DNA from: Strigamia acuminata | Taxonomy: Eukaryota; Arthropoda; Chilopoda; Geophilomorpha; Linotaeniidae | Reading direction: 5' to 3' | NCBI GenBank assembly: GCA_949358305.1 | Contig: OX442314.1 | Location: forward strand, 40,494,581-40,558,580 | DNA: 64,000 nt | Shown here: piece by piece, positions 29,593-40,003 of the stretch | Layout: every line of letters begins with the position of its first letter | Numbering within the stretch: position 1 is the first letter of the stretch | Notes under the pieces: generated by a model | Databases searched by the model: none | Seen by the model: only the letters and a program-made list of their open reading frames with translations | What the model was told of the DNA's origin: nothing | Made by a program: the position numbers and the translations under genes

Positions 29593-29965
29593 CAAAAAAA
29601 GTTTGTTATTGGTTTTGTGGCCATCACAAACAAGTGCAAGAACTCGAATATCCTGCAGCTGGTCGCAAAAATAATTATTGATCAGGGAACTGTAGCTTAC
29701 TGTTTTTGGTGGATAGTTTTAGGGCAAAGGCTTGCTGGCACGGCAAAAAGCAATTGCTTTGTTAAAGAAGTAAAAAATGAAAATTCACATTCACCGAGTA
29801 AATCAGTAATTTTAGTACAGAAAATCAGTTTGACTTCTTTTAGAAATGAAAATCCCACTCTCTTTATACAAGTTCACAAACAGCACTCCATACCGTCGCC
29901 ACTAACTTCTTTGCTTGAATATTTTTTACGGGATAATATGCAAGAGGCCACAACAAATTTGATGA
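29593..29965 (-). pseudogene. P-element transposase fragment split by the 211-bp insertion
   Basis: The bases 29593-29657 and 29869-29965 match 500-665, the part of copy 1 that codes for FHQICCGL and LALVCDGHKTNS on the minus strand. The 211-bp block 29658-29868 sits inside it. The copy is noncoding now. Confidence 0.6.
29658..29868. repeat. 211-bp duplicated block, copy 2
   Basis: Nearly identical to 28745-28955, with TTTATA at its right end. The flanks continue the P-element fragment, so this is the inserted copy. The ends show no terminal inverted repeat; duplicated target bases are not clear. Confidence 0.75.
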
Positions 29966-30405
29966 AATTCCTTGAACTGCAGCATGTGTGTTGCTAATTG
30001 TGGTGTAGTCGTTTCAACCTTTGTTGTCAGTGCACGATTACTGCCCATTTCTGTAGCAAAGGGGTCATTGCTGAAGAAGCCTACCAATTGTCTACTACAT
30101 TTGTCATACATAAGATCATCCTTAATTTTCATTTCATCAAAGATTAACGTCACATACCGGGCATCGTCAGATGCGGGTACCGGGGCAAAACAAATGTCTC
30201 TGGTGGGATGGTCACGAGATAAACCAGAATCAATCGCGCTAACTTTGCGTACGAGATCGTTAAAAGCGTCTTGGGAAATCACCAAATTGTCATTAGAAAT
30301 AACTACTGCATCGTCAATTTCATCTGTGATGATCAGACTTTAATCATCGTCTTCTGCAAACGGGGTGTCTTGGTCGGAAACGTCGGGAGAACGTGACGGA
30401 GCCAT
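29966..30405 (-). pseudogene. P-type transposase N-part fused to an unknown leader
   Basis: A minus-strand ATG at 30405 starts an acidic, Ser-rich leader with one stop. It continues as VISQDAFNDLVRKVSAIDSG and then VTLIFDEMKIKDDLMYDKCS. The second phrase carries the first catalytic aspartate of P/THAP9 transposases (FDEMKIK). After LVGF the frame continues into unrelated sequence and then FHQICCGL again. The leader does not look like a THAP finger. Confidence 0.5.
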
Positions 30406-30878
30406 CGTGGCCGTTTTCTATCGTAAAACGCGCTTTTTGGTAAACGACACTTTTTGTTCAAGGCGCTAGTAATGGTTGCTTCCTTTTTTCGATTGATCCG
30501 TCTGCTCACAATTTGGCCTTCAATTGTATCTGAAATGCGTTCAACAAGGATATATTTATCTCAAAATACAGTACGACTGTTGAAGCACATTTTAGATCAC
30601 CCAGGAGTAGAAATTCGTTTAAAATTTATTAAATGTAAAATTTGACGAAAATACCGCCGTGGACCTTAGCGTCTAATCTTATTCTATCGTAATCAACTTT
30701 ATTTTATGGTTACCTTACCGTTATTTCGTGATATTTTAGAGGAGAACGTGCAGTCAAACCAAGGATATAGAAGAGAAGGATAGGAAACCATCAGTAATCT
30801 CCACTTGCACTTTGTTGCTTTAACTTTGGTTCTGCTGCCATGCCAGTACGATATAGTTCAGCTTTATCTTGTAAATGT
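30406..30878. other. No recognised feature
   Basis: AT-rich. No ORF above background; no repeat structure noticed. Confidence 0.4.
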
Positions 30879-31145
30879 TCAAAGAAAGCTAAAAAACATA
30901 CTGGCATTTGGCATACCAGTATAAAATGAAATCATTTTATCAGATTGCTTTATATTTGCATAGCTTAGTATTAGGGCTGCTAACTTCTGATTTGTATTAG
31001 ATAAAGTTGAGGCTTTCAATTCTAAATCTGTGATAACTGAATTATACTTCTCTTCCTTCTGTTGAATTTTTCCAGCATCATTTCTATATTTTTCATCTTC
31101 TGTTCTGAGTACTTCAATTTCCTCTTTGCTACGTTGATTTTTCAA
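30879..31145 (-). pseudogene. PIF/Harbinger-like transposase, N-terminal part, copy B
   Basis: The minus strand gives a coiled coil (KEEIEVLRTEDEKYRNDAGK, QQKEEKYNSVITDLELK) and SDKMISFYTGMPNASMFF. It is a close relative of 2390-2975 and preserves more of the coiled coil. It ends before the catalytic domain. Confidence 0.6.
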
Positions 31146-31253
31146 GTCTTAGTCGTTCAAACTAGGTGATTTCTTCATTCTCGCATATTGGTACTTCAGT
31201 CTCGCAGATTGGTACTTCAGCATGTTTTAAAAGCTTCCTAACGGTTTGATAAA

Positions 31254-31955
31254 TTAATAACCATGATGCAAGGCAGGTTCAGCCGAAACCAAATTTCCAA
31301 TAAAGACAGCCAATGATTTAATCGTGACTGAGTTATCTATCAATAAGGCAGAAGCTAATTTTTTAATTTTGTCCACCTTCCTTTGTGGTAAAGAGACCGT
31401 CATTGCAACTGTGTCCAGCACAAAGCCCAAAAATTCCATCTTGGTTTTTGGTAACAATTCGGATTTTTCCCAATTTATCGTCAATCCCAACCATTGGAAG
31501 AGTGACAGTCTTCTTGTGTCTTCTCCAAAGTTTTGCAAAGAAAAATACCGTCATCTAAATACGGTACCCCAACTAATCCCCAACTTCGGAGCTGGGCATA
31601 AACTGGCAGCATAACTTTGGTGAAAATTCTGGGGGCACCGGACAATCCCATGGGCCTGACGTTGTATTCATACAACACGCCACCCCAGAAAAAGCGGAAA
31701 TATTTTTTAAATAAAATATGTACAGCTAACAAATAATAAGCATTTTTAAATAAAAAGTCTTCTTCCCTTAAGTAGACAGATGGCATCTTGAATAGAAGCC
31801 ATCTTGAAATGCTTGTATTCTAAATTTAAATTAAAAGATTTCAAATTTAGAATCACACGAACAGAACTATCAGGCTTAGGAACTGGAAAGACAGGACTCA
31901 AAATCTGGCTTTCTGGTAACCACAGTAGATGATGGCAATTACGGTGTTTATACAC
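31254..31955 (-). pseudogene. DIRS-type reverse transcriptase
   Basis: In minus-strand order: LPESQILSPVFPVPKPDSS, VRVILNLKSFN, HFKMASIQDAICLLK, a region with AYYLLAVHILF in place of DAYYHVPIHP, GLSGAPRIFTKVM, the catalytic-box region VPYLDDGIFL (canonical YxDD), then FLGFVLDTVAMTVSLPQRKV. The LGF.LDT...SLP.RK phrase is a mark of DIRS/Ngaro elements. Two frameshifts break it. The YR-type recombinase of such an element appears at 41290-41890, probably from another copy. Confidence 0.7.
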
Positions 31956-32240
31956 AGTCCGCTAGGTGGCCTTATACAAAATGACATCATACAATCTCAT
32001 AATACTCCTCCATATGATCAAGACTAAAATCCTTCAAATTCATTGAAAATTAGCACAATTTTTTTTCCTCTCTTTTTTTTTTTAACCTGTTTACAGTAGC
32101 TTGTTATAAGATAAATGTTCCTAAATAAAAAAAAAACTGTACACACATGTGAGTAATAATTGACCACCATGTCTCAGGTGTTTCAGATAACAAGCTGACT
32201 TTGTACAAAACACTATCAAATCTATTAAAAACGTACGTAA

Positions 32241-32651
32241 TTAGTAGAGGTATGCAATTAACTGCACTTGTGATGATGGCAATTCAGATGAAGTGTTGGT
32301 TGCCTGAAAAAATTTTAGTAGGCAGTTTTTATAGGCAGCTTCGTGCTCTGTGACAAGTTGGCGTTCCGCAGCAACTTGAGCAGCGACTTTCCGAATCCTT
32401 TGGGACGTGAAGTAACCTGAAGTAGTCACAACACGAGTTCCCATAACCATCGGGCTGAAGCGTGGTGCCGGTAGTTCCTGATTCGGTTTAATCCCTTTCG
32501 GACTACGGGGTTTGGTTCCCGTCGGAAATCCTTTTTTGGCTTCGCGATGGCCAGACATCGAAACTTTATTGAAAGTGTTTCGGAATCGAGATTTTTCCTT
32601 TTGGACGCTAGTGATCGAGACGCAAGTTTTGTCACTTGTCGTTTTGATCAC
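32241..32651 (-). CDS. Hypothetical ORF upstream of DIRS reverse transcriptase
   Basis: A 136-codon minus-strand ORF, basic in its first 80 residues (SRFRNTFNKVS, HREAKKGFPTGTKPRSPKG), then a helix (IRKVAAQVAAERQLVTEHEA). It could be ORF1 of the DIRS element or a separate exon. Its C-terminal 40 codons overlap a dispersed repeat shared with 26.5 kb, which makes the end doubtful. No family recognised. Confidence 0.3.
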   Translation of the reverse strand: MIKTTSDKTCVSITSVQKEKSRFRNTFNKVSMSGHREAKKGFPTGTKPRSPKGIKPNQELPAPRFSPMVMGTRVVTTSGYFTSQRIRKVAAQVAAERQLVTEHEAAYKNCLLKFFQATNTSSELPSSQVQLIAYLY

Positions 32652-33117
32652 GGTGAATACTTGAATCCTTTGTTGAAGTTCATATTTTCCTCTTATTAGA
32701 TAAGCTTAAATCTAATTTGTTAAATTCGTAGTCAAAGCAATAATGGCCAATATAAATCTTAGAAGAACTTGCATGGCATTATTCGTAACGTTGAAAAAAA
32801 ATGGCTAATCAAGTGCTTCACTTTTACGGTTAAGGATGTTGGTTGAAGAAAACTTGTTTCCATGTCACTATTGCAATCCACTGAACTGTCATCCAAGTTG
32901 TCACTCTCCCAATAAGAACTATCAGAATAAATTTCACTCGTGATTGACGGATAACTAGTAGGATAACAAACCATACCACATGCCTGCTACTATAGTCTTA
33001 GATGCATACACTCCAGAATTATTTAATCGTAAAATTAAACATGGAAAAAAACTGTATGTTGATAAGCAATTTCTTTTATACCGTACGAAAATTGTAGACT
33101 AAATAAATAACAAATTT
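32652..33117. other. No firm feature
   Basis: A short minus-strand acidic ORF (32759-32974, Ser/Asp-rich with SDSSYWESDNLDDSSVD) may be a transposon exon, but it has no recognisable domain. Confidence 0.25.
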
Positions 33118-33540
33118 TTATTTTCTTAAAGCTGGTTTGAAATTAGTTAAATAAGCACATAGGCTGACAATTTCGTTTGCTAGGTCGATGGAACATAATG
33201 GTTGAACAGTACTCTGAATTTTATACGTTTTAATTCGTCTTAGAGCATGTTCAACTTCAATGCGCCCACTAGCAATCGCTCTGGTCTGCAATACATCCTC
33301 CACTGGGATTTGTCCAGTTATTCTTTTGTAAAACTTTGGTGGCACATTTAAACCAACACCATCAGGTTAAATATGACCAATTTCAAAACCCTTGTCAGCC
33401 ATGATATTGTGTCCTCGAGTTAGCTGTTCAAGAAATCCTGAAGCTTGTAAAAGCTTGTAAAAGGTCTGTAACAAGCACTTTCAATTACTGAATCTTTCCC
33501 ACACCAACTCGCTAACACACATGAATTTTTGCAGCTGCTA
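33118..33540 (-). pseudogene. PIF/Harbinger-like (DDE_Tnp_4) transposase, C-terminal part
   Basis: Minus-strand frames read LTRGHNIMADKGFEIGHI (third-Asp region), then PDGVGLNVPPKFYKR, QTRAIASGRIEVEHALRRIK and a tail with LCAYLTNFKPALRK. RIxVExAxxRIK contains the catalytic Glu of this family. One stop (after GHI) and a frameshift separate the blocks. The N-terminal part is not adjacent, so this is a remnant of an independent copy. Confidence 0.65.
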
Positions 33541-34340
33541 GTGTTCTGTGAGCCATGCGCAACACACCCAAAGTCTAATAGTTTAAATTGTTTTGCACTT
33601 GGTGGAATGGAATTTCAAGATGAACATCAGGATACATGAAATGATACATCGTAGTTAAATCTTTAATTTCTTCCTGAGTTAATTCAACTACTTTGCTCTT
33701 TAATCCTGTAACACATTCAGCTGACACAGACCAGTCAGTTTGAATTCGAAAATGTAATTCTGCCATGAGAGAAAACTGCTGTAAATTGTTTACTTGTGTA
33801 GCACTCAGTAGAGTTCCTCAAACATTAACTTTTCTCATTTTTTCCAGAACCAACGCCAAATCAGGGTCTTAACTTAATAATGCTGAACAAAAGCACTTGT
33901 GGTTAGCAATGTTGAAATAATTTAAAACGTGCTTCTGCATCAATATCCCGTTGTTGCGGTGCTCTGGGATCATAGCAGTCTGTTGTAGGCTTTTTTGTTT
34001 TGGCACGTTTAACCTGACCCTATAAGAAAAGGTAATAATAATATTATTGAAAAATAATTTATGAATAATTACAAAAGTACAAAAGTAAATCAAACCTGGT
34101 CATGTCTTTGAACTGTAAGTTTACTTATCCTCTTCTCCACTACCTGTTGGTGCAAACCACGTACATAAAAGCTCTGTGCAGCTTTTATCATCAGGAATAT
34201 TTTCGTTTTTTTTTCTAAAAGGAATACTAAAACTTCCAGTAATTCTTCATTGTGATGGCAAGATCCTGATAACCTTTTAAAAAATATACAGTAAGTTATT
34301 AAAATTATAATGAGAGAACAAAGTAGCTTAACAAACTTAC
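33541..34340 (-). pseudogene. Decayed transposon exons
   Basis: Minus-strand pieces: SGSCHHNEELLEVLVFLLEK, then after a one-base shift DDKSCTELLCTWFAPTGSGE (34090-34300), later RLNVPKQKSLQQTAMIPEHR and FNIANHKCFCSALLS (33869-34020), and SAECVTGLKSKVVELTQEEI (33575-33766). The DDKSCTE..C.W..P.GSG segment recurs at 37736-37975, so these exons come from a multi-copy element. The family is not identified. Confidence 0.35.
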
Positions 34341-34645
34341 CGGGCATCATCAGCTTCATTTGAACTCATCTCTTGTAAAATTTCATTTACAGCTTTCTTT
34401 GATAGTCCGTTTTTCTTATCAAATCCCGCATCATGGCGACGTAGTGTTCTTTCTGAGGAAAGACTAGTAAAATCAAAATTTCTCAATGATCTGTAAGTGT
34501 TTCTGGATTTGTGCATCAGGTAGGTCGAGAGTTGATGATGGTTTCAACCTCGCAAAGATTTGTTGTCAATTCCTCGAAAGTGAGCGCCCTTCTTCCCAAT
34601 ACATTCTTAAGACACTTTGATCGAGCGGACCAAATCTCTACTGCA
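34341..34645 (-). pseudogene. BEL/Pao integrase joined to P-type helix-turn-helix, second copy
   Basis: The minus strand reads a degenerate LVRSIKVS, then NVLGRRALTFEELTTNLCEV and ETIINSRP (BEL/Pao integrase C-terminus), and passes straight into TYLMHKSRNTYRSLRNFDF, SSERTLRRHDAGFDKKNGLS and KKAVNEILQEMSSNEADDAR before a donor GTAAGT at 34341. It matches 660-960 with about the same junction and better preservation. The same join in two places shows that the chimera itself was copied. Confidence 0.6.
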
Positions 34646-35814
34646 ATGTCTACTACATTTGTAATAAGTGTCATATTGCATCTCGCTGTCGGTGTTAAGG
34701 CATTCAGTATGGTACCATGATCGATATGCCGTGCAATATATGTGTTGACGGTGTTAACAATGCAAGTTGAATCAATTTCTTGTCCCACAAATGATTTGCA
34801 GTCGGGCTTCCCAACTGCACAAACTGAAATTTCTTTCATTGACTCTGTCAAAACATTTCAAATTAGGCTTTGCACTGCCTGTCGAGTGACCTTTATTGTG
34901 AGTTTACGGTAATCAAACGATTGAAAATGAAAATGGATTGCGACAAAACTGTCACCAATCGATAGAGCAGGTTGGATAACCCCAAAACGAAAGTAAACAT
35001 GTACCCAATACCCAACTCCTCCTAGAATTTGAATTGGCTAACAAGTTATATGGCTGAAGTTTTGGTGGAGGCTTATTTCTTATGGTCCCTGGCACCCTAG
35101 TGCATCGCAGTTTTTAAACTTGTCCTGCTGGTTGTCTCATCACTTTTTTTATCTACTTTATTCAGCAGCCTTTGCCATTTTCTGGAATGCTATTTGTGTA
35201 TTCGAACTTTGAAAACGTTGGGGTTTTCAACGTCACTATCCTCACTGCTCATGTAAGTTGGATTTTTCATTGTATTTTTATACTTCATCCTTTTCTTTTC
35301 AACCATTTCAAGTTGGTTCAAAGCCTGATCTCTAGCTGTTTGTTTAGTTATTAAGTAAACTCTTATTCCCCCATTCGATAATTGATCAATCTGTGCATAT
35401 AATTAATATAATTATTATCAATGCCATCTGGTGATGTTTACTCATGCACTAAATTGTAGAAGTAGCGCACAGAGCCAGCCGGCAAACGGTACTGCTCTGC
35501 CGTAAATACCGGGTCCTGACACACCCCTGGGACCAGAGTGTTTTTATTCTCTGTCCTTCCTGAAAGAAAAAGAAGTAAAAAGCGATACAAAAATCAAAAC
35601 GCTATTTACAGATGTACGGTAGCTCAGAGTGTAATGGTGTGAAAGTTGGAACGTAGCCAAAATTCCTAACAAAAACTAACTTATCTAACCAAAAAAGCTA
35701 AATGGTGTTTGGAATTTATTCCACAGGTATTTTCTTCATGTAATGCAGCTCTGGCCATGTTTTTGGCAGCCAGGCAGGCGCAAGCCAGACTACCGGTAAT
35801 TAAAAAATACAAAA
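34646..35814. other. Mostly noncoding; short transposon-like minus exon
   Basis: On the minus strand at about 35180-35252 MSSEDSDVENPNVFKVRIHK is followed by a stop and then HSRKWQRLLNKVDKK, which looks like the start of a transposon-encoded protein. No other coding signal. The flanks contain no repeat with copies elsewhere that I could see. Confidence 0.25.
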
Positions 35815-36201
35815 TTACAAAATTACAACACAACTGTCGGCCCACTGCAGGTGTTTCATGCGAGTTTCCCAGCTAGTAGTGGTCATCCGGCTTATCTCAA
35901 AGGGGATGCTATTGCATTCTTCGCCCACTCGGGTGAGATATCTTTCAAACCAAAGCTGCATGGGGTGTACCATCCCTCGACCCAGGCAGTTTGGGCATGG
36001 GATCTGGATCTCTCGTGTAGTTGGCAGGACCAACCACCGAGCACCCACACAAATGGGTCAGGTGCCATGACATTCGTCCCGTGTTGCGGTTTGTCTGCTT
36101 CAATGGCTTGTTTCCACAACTCTTGCCCCTCGAAAATCGCCTCAATCAACGTTGACCACAATACGTCATTGCTATCGTTCAGCTTTTCTACTTTGGTGTA
36201 A
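35815..36201 (-). pseudogene. Copia-type gag fragment with a frameshifted tail
   Basis: The minus strand starts MTTKTKHHYTKVEKLNDSND and VLWSTLIEAIFEGQELWKQA, which is the UBN2-like start of copia gags. After about 60 codons the best frame changes to REIQIPCPNCLGRGMVHPMQ, WFERYLTRVGEEC. That part has a CxxC motif and is not gag-like, so the ORF is a fusion of two sources or a gag with an unusual tail. Confidence 0.4.
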
Positions 36202-36422
36202 TGGTGCTTCGTTTTGGTCGTCATCGTAATTGTAATTTTCGTAAATTTTGTAAAAAACTTTTCTAACACGCGACTTCACGATTATCATCCAATCGTTTTA
36301 ACTCGAAACTTCCGCGTGGTCGTTGTTATTCATTTTTCCTTTCAACGTTGCATCTGCTACCATATGTTGGAAATAAATTCGTATGAAACAATCAGGATGC
36401 TTACATACAACAAGTGTTTTAT
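36202..36422. other. No recognised feature
   Basis: AT-rich, no ORF of note; possibly the leader of the copia-like fragment on the minus strand. Confidence 0.3.
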
Positions 36423-36727
36423 TCAATCAAAGGCAATGTATAAAATACATCTAAAAGTATGTTGGGATTGGCTAATTTGCCTAATCCGTCCGCCATACGT
36501 AATTTGGTTGCCGCGTTGACGTGACAATCCCTTCCCTGGTGGTTGGAAACGTGAACCATTGCCGCGATATCGTCGATTAAAACGATCGCTTTTCGGCCTG
36601 CAACGGACTTTATCCATCGCACCGTATTCTTCGAACTGTTTTTCTGATGAAGAATCAAGAGATTTAGATAAACAAAAGGAAAAACAAGAATTAAACTTAC
36701 TGCAGGTTTCAGTAAATTGTCTTTCAA
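36423..36727 (-). CDS. Hypothetical ORF, low support
   Basis: A 102-codon minus-strand ORF with a hydrophobic start (SLILVFPFVYLNLLIL) and later TVRWIKSVAGRKAIVLIDDI. An overlapping frame is Arg/Gly-rich. No family recognised and no splice context; it may be a chance ORF. Confidence 0.15.
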
Positions 36728-37000
36728 AAAGGAATTCGTGATGACTTACAGAATTATTTGGTTAAGGAAATGTTATTCCTGCCCGCTAGATCATTCACCA
36801 CGTTCCGTCTTCGCTCTGTCATCCAAAGTTGCAGTGTTGATCTGGACTGTTGAAGCAAAAGGAAAAGTATCAAATAAATAAATAAGCAGACCTGTATACA
36901 TTTGTTCTTTGCATGGAGAAAACAAAAGCACTTGTGGCTATTTTAATGGTTTTAATGGCTTTGAAAATGTATTTAGTGGTGGTTCTTCTTGTCGGATCTT

Positions 37001-37490
37001 TCAACACAAATAAAAGTTCAGCTTCGATAAAATAATACGCAAATAACAATTACCAATAACAATTACCGATTTGACATCGGTGTATGGCATATCCAATGTT
37101 CTTTTAATCTTTGTTTGCTGCCCTTTGCCCTCAATTCTTGGCACTTTGGCATTAAAGGATATGTTGGCAGCTTTTTGGGATCTCACTTTGCAACTTTTTT
37201 GCAATTCTTTTTGTTTTCCTATATTAATAAGCAATATAAATAAAGTAATGTAACATATAATAATAAATGTATAAATATCGGAATTCCACTGTTAGCTGCT
37301 GTGTACTTACCAAATTCTATAACTTTGTCAGGTGTGGAGTGGCCCTTCCAATTTACTGTTTTCCAATAAGTAAATCTGTGGCCAGAGCATGCTCATTTTC
37401 TTTGAATATGATATCGCTGGTCTTCATGACACTAAACACTTCTCCTTTTTCAATCCATTGCACAAGTACGAAATCTGCCATTTCTTATGC
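37001..37490 (-). pseudogene. Transposon-associated adaptor-like exons
   Basis: A minus-strand ATG near 37482 starts MADFVLVQWIEKGEVFSVMK, TSDIIFKENEH and ALATDLLIGKQ. One stop later the exon ends at GTAAGTAC. The next exon (about 37215-37075) gives KELQKSCKVRSQKAANISFN and ends in a GTAATT donor. 'VLVQWxExGExxxVxxSDI' is a common start of BEN-domain-like ORFs in invertebrate repeats. Stops show decay. Confidence 0.35.
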
Positions 37491-37735
37491 TACAACCGTT
37501 GGTGTCTTCCTTAAAATGATTGTGTGTAGTAATGCTGCAGGCTTAGATTGGTGGAAGTAGTCAGAAGCTCTGCCAAAGTGTTGCAAAAGTAGACGTTGAA
37601 CAGAAACTTTGGAGAAAAGACTTCAGAAAAGACTTTGATTGCTGTCTATACTACGGTGTGGTTCTGCTTGTGGATCATATTCCTCTGGAACAGGTATTTT
37701 TGATTTGCAGTGTTTAAACTTTCCCTAGTTATTTA

Positions 37736-37975
37736 TTAAAACATTAGAGTAACAATTAAAATGTAAATTTTATTTAACAATACCTGTTCACGGCGTTGTG
37801 TAGACAGATCATTTATATGTTTGCCTGTGCCACTTCCATTTGGTAGCAGCCACTTGCATAAAACTTCAGTGCAAGATTTGTCATCAGGAATAAGTAGAAA
37901 TTTTTTTTCCAAAAAAAATAATAATATTTTTAGCAATCCTCCAATATGGTGGCATGATCAGATAATCTAAAAAAA
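37736..37975 (-). pseudogene. Transposon exon related to 34090-34300
   Basis: The minus strand reads LLFFLEKKFLLIPDDKSCTE and VLCKWLLPNGSGTGKHIND, ending LSTQRREQV before GTATTG. It aligns with the exon at 34.1-34.3 kb, so both belong to the same multi-copy element. It lies upstream (minus strand) of the exons at 37001-37490, in the order expected for one element. Confidence 0.4.
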
Positions 37976-38377
37976 ATTGAGATTGTTACAAATTTCTTTA
38001 AAAAAAAAATTTAAAATAATACTAACCCAGCTGAACAGGAACAATATGCACCCAAAATATTTTTTTTTGAAAATGTTATACAAACACTGAGGGTATGGTC
38101 TCTGGGATGGCAGCACATTACATTTCACAGCAAGTTCAATATTTTAATGAGGATTGTAAATTGTCAAAAAAATTTTGTCATATCTTCCAAAAACATATTT
38201 GTACCTTTTTTCTGAATTTTTCCCCCAATTATCTTTGTTTGATTGAAAATGTAATGTGCTTGGAATTGCCATGCTAGATGCTTAGAAACACGTGTAGTTT
38301 AGAAACACGTGTACTACAGTTGCGGTTATGAATTTTGCGACTATAGGGCGCTGACAAGACTGCGCATGCACGGTTAA

Positions 38378-38945
38378 CTATCGCGCAACCCCCGAATTAC
38401 ACAGTCTCTGGATGGGTCGATGTAATTTTGATTTATCAGGTAATTCTAATTTGCAAGAGCGAATCAATCCATCCCATCCCTTTTTTGTTGATACAATTTG
38501 TCCTGTCTTCCAGGTCAAACGTGGCCAATTTGGGTCTTCAACCAACACAAGATCTCCCACTTGAAAAAAATCCTGACTAGATATTGACGCAATTCAGTCA
38601 AATACTCTCGAGTCCAATGTATCCAAAATTGTCCGAGTAACACCTGTCGACTTTTCCATAATTTTAACATTGCTGTTTTTTCAGTCCCACTCTCTTTATA
38701 GGTTTTTGAGACATCTGGGAGAAATGTTAGTTTTCTATCCTCCAAAAAATGAGATGGGGTTAATTTGGAACGAACTAATTCGGATCGTCGTACACGTATG
38801 TAATTGGTCTTGCGTTGATAACTGCCTCCACTTCAACCAGAATGGTCATAAGTTCTTCGAAATTTAACGATGTACGTCCGATAGCTTTTTTCAGTCCAAC
38901 TTGCACCGATCGTACCATCCTCTCCCTAACCACCCCACCATGGCG
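38378..38945 (-). pseudogene. BEL/Pao-type integrase C-terminus
   Basis: The minus strand reads ERMVRSVQVGLKKAIGRTSL, NFEELMTILVEVEAVINARP, ITYVYDD, after a gap FLEDRKLTFLPDVSKTYKES, KLWKSRQVLLGQFWIHWTRE, YLTELR, and finally VGDLVLVEDPNWPRLTWKTG ... SKLHRPIQRLC. This is the C-terminal integrase and SH3-like tail of BEL/Pao pol. One frameshift is seen near 38560, and there is no LTR nearby. Confidence 0.7.
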
Positions 38946-39131
38946 CGGTCTCTACAATATATATCCAAACAATACGGTGTGTGTTCAAAAATCCTTGAAT
39001 TGGTTCTTGTTGAAGACTTGTTACATAGGGGAGGAGGGGGTCTAAAATGCCCAAAATTGGCGTTACGTAATTTATGGATGGCCACTAAAACACCTAAAAC
39101 TGATAAAACACCTAAAACTGATGAAACAGTA

Positions 39132-39279
39132 GCTGCATTCAAAAACTCTAAAATGCCTCGTTTCTGTCGTTTCGTGTCTGCACATGTGACGTCATTCCCA
39201 TTGAATAACATAGGAATGAGATCATACGTACAGACACAAAACTACAGAAACGAGGCGTTTTAGAGTTTTTAAATGCAGC
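39132..39279. mobile_element. MITE, TA target duplication (family 1, copy 1)
   Basis: Terminal inverted repeat GCTGCATTCAAAAACTCTAA, continuing with AATGCCTCGTTTCTG. The right end is the reverse complement. TA flanks both ends (39130-39131 and 39280-39281). The core CATGTGACGTCATTCCCATT is shared with the element at 42155-42312. The 148-bp length and TA suggest a Tc1/mariner-mobilised element. Confidence 0.75.
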
Positions 39280-39639
39280 TACCGATAATTAATTATAAAA
39301 CACAATAAAAATGAAACAAATGAAAAACACCTCAATTTGATAAGCTACCCCTTTGGGGTTTGCTTCACGACGACAGAATTTTCATCTTAAGAACACATTA
39401 GTTTTAACACACTCTGAAGGAGCTTCTTTCCTCTGTCTAAATCTAAATAAATAAATAATTTTATTTAAAAATTTACTCTACTGTCAGAGGTTTTGCGCTT
39501 TCTCATGTTTGCAAATGTCCCCAGTTTTCTCTAATTTTTTTACGATCAGCTACACTGTATGATGTCGCTCGATAAATCGAAGGTCTGCTTATCAGGTTGC
39601 ACGTATTCGATTTTTTTAAGGAGGCTCTTCATTAGCGCA
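39280..39639. other. No recognised feature
   Basis: AT-rich sequence between the MITE and the gag remnant; no ORF or repeat noticed. Confidence 0.35.
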
Positions 39640-40003
39640 GACAGATCTATTTGTTGTCTGCCTGCAGCCTCAAGTTTTTTTACGCTTCCATTACGGCAGA
39701 TGATATCATTTTCATTAACTTCGCGTCCTTTTCCTCCTCCCACTTGATACGAGTAGGGGACTCATTCCGCCAATGCCCCTCCTCTCTGCAATAATTACAG
39801 GGTCGTTTTGGGGTGGCTTTAGTAGCATGTTTTGGAGTCTCGTTAGACCGTTAATCTTCCTTTTTATCTTCTCGAGGATTGTGATGCTCAGATTTCCTGT
39901 GCTGGAGTTGGCGACAGCCGGATCAATCATTCCTTTGATCTGGTCGCATTCTGTCCAACGCACTGATCTCGTGGATTGTTTTTTTAAAAACAAAGATTAT
40001 TGA
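39640..40003 (-). pseudogene. Retrotransposon gag, nucleocapsid region
   Basis: One minus-strand frame reads SKHATKATPKRPCNYCREEG and HWRNESPTRIKWEEEKDAKL. That is a CCHC knuckle (C-x2-C-x4-H-x4-C) with Ser in place of the last Cys. A neighbouring frame upstream has NSSTGNLSITILEKIKRKIN. Stops and shifts break the ORF. Which LTR family it belongs to cannot be told. Confidence 0.5.
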
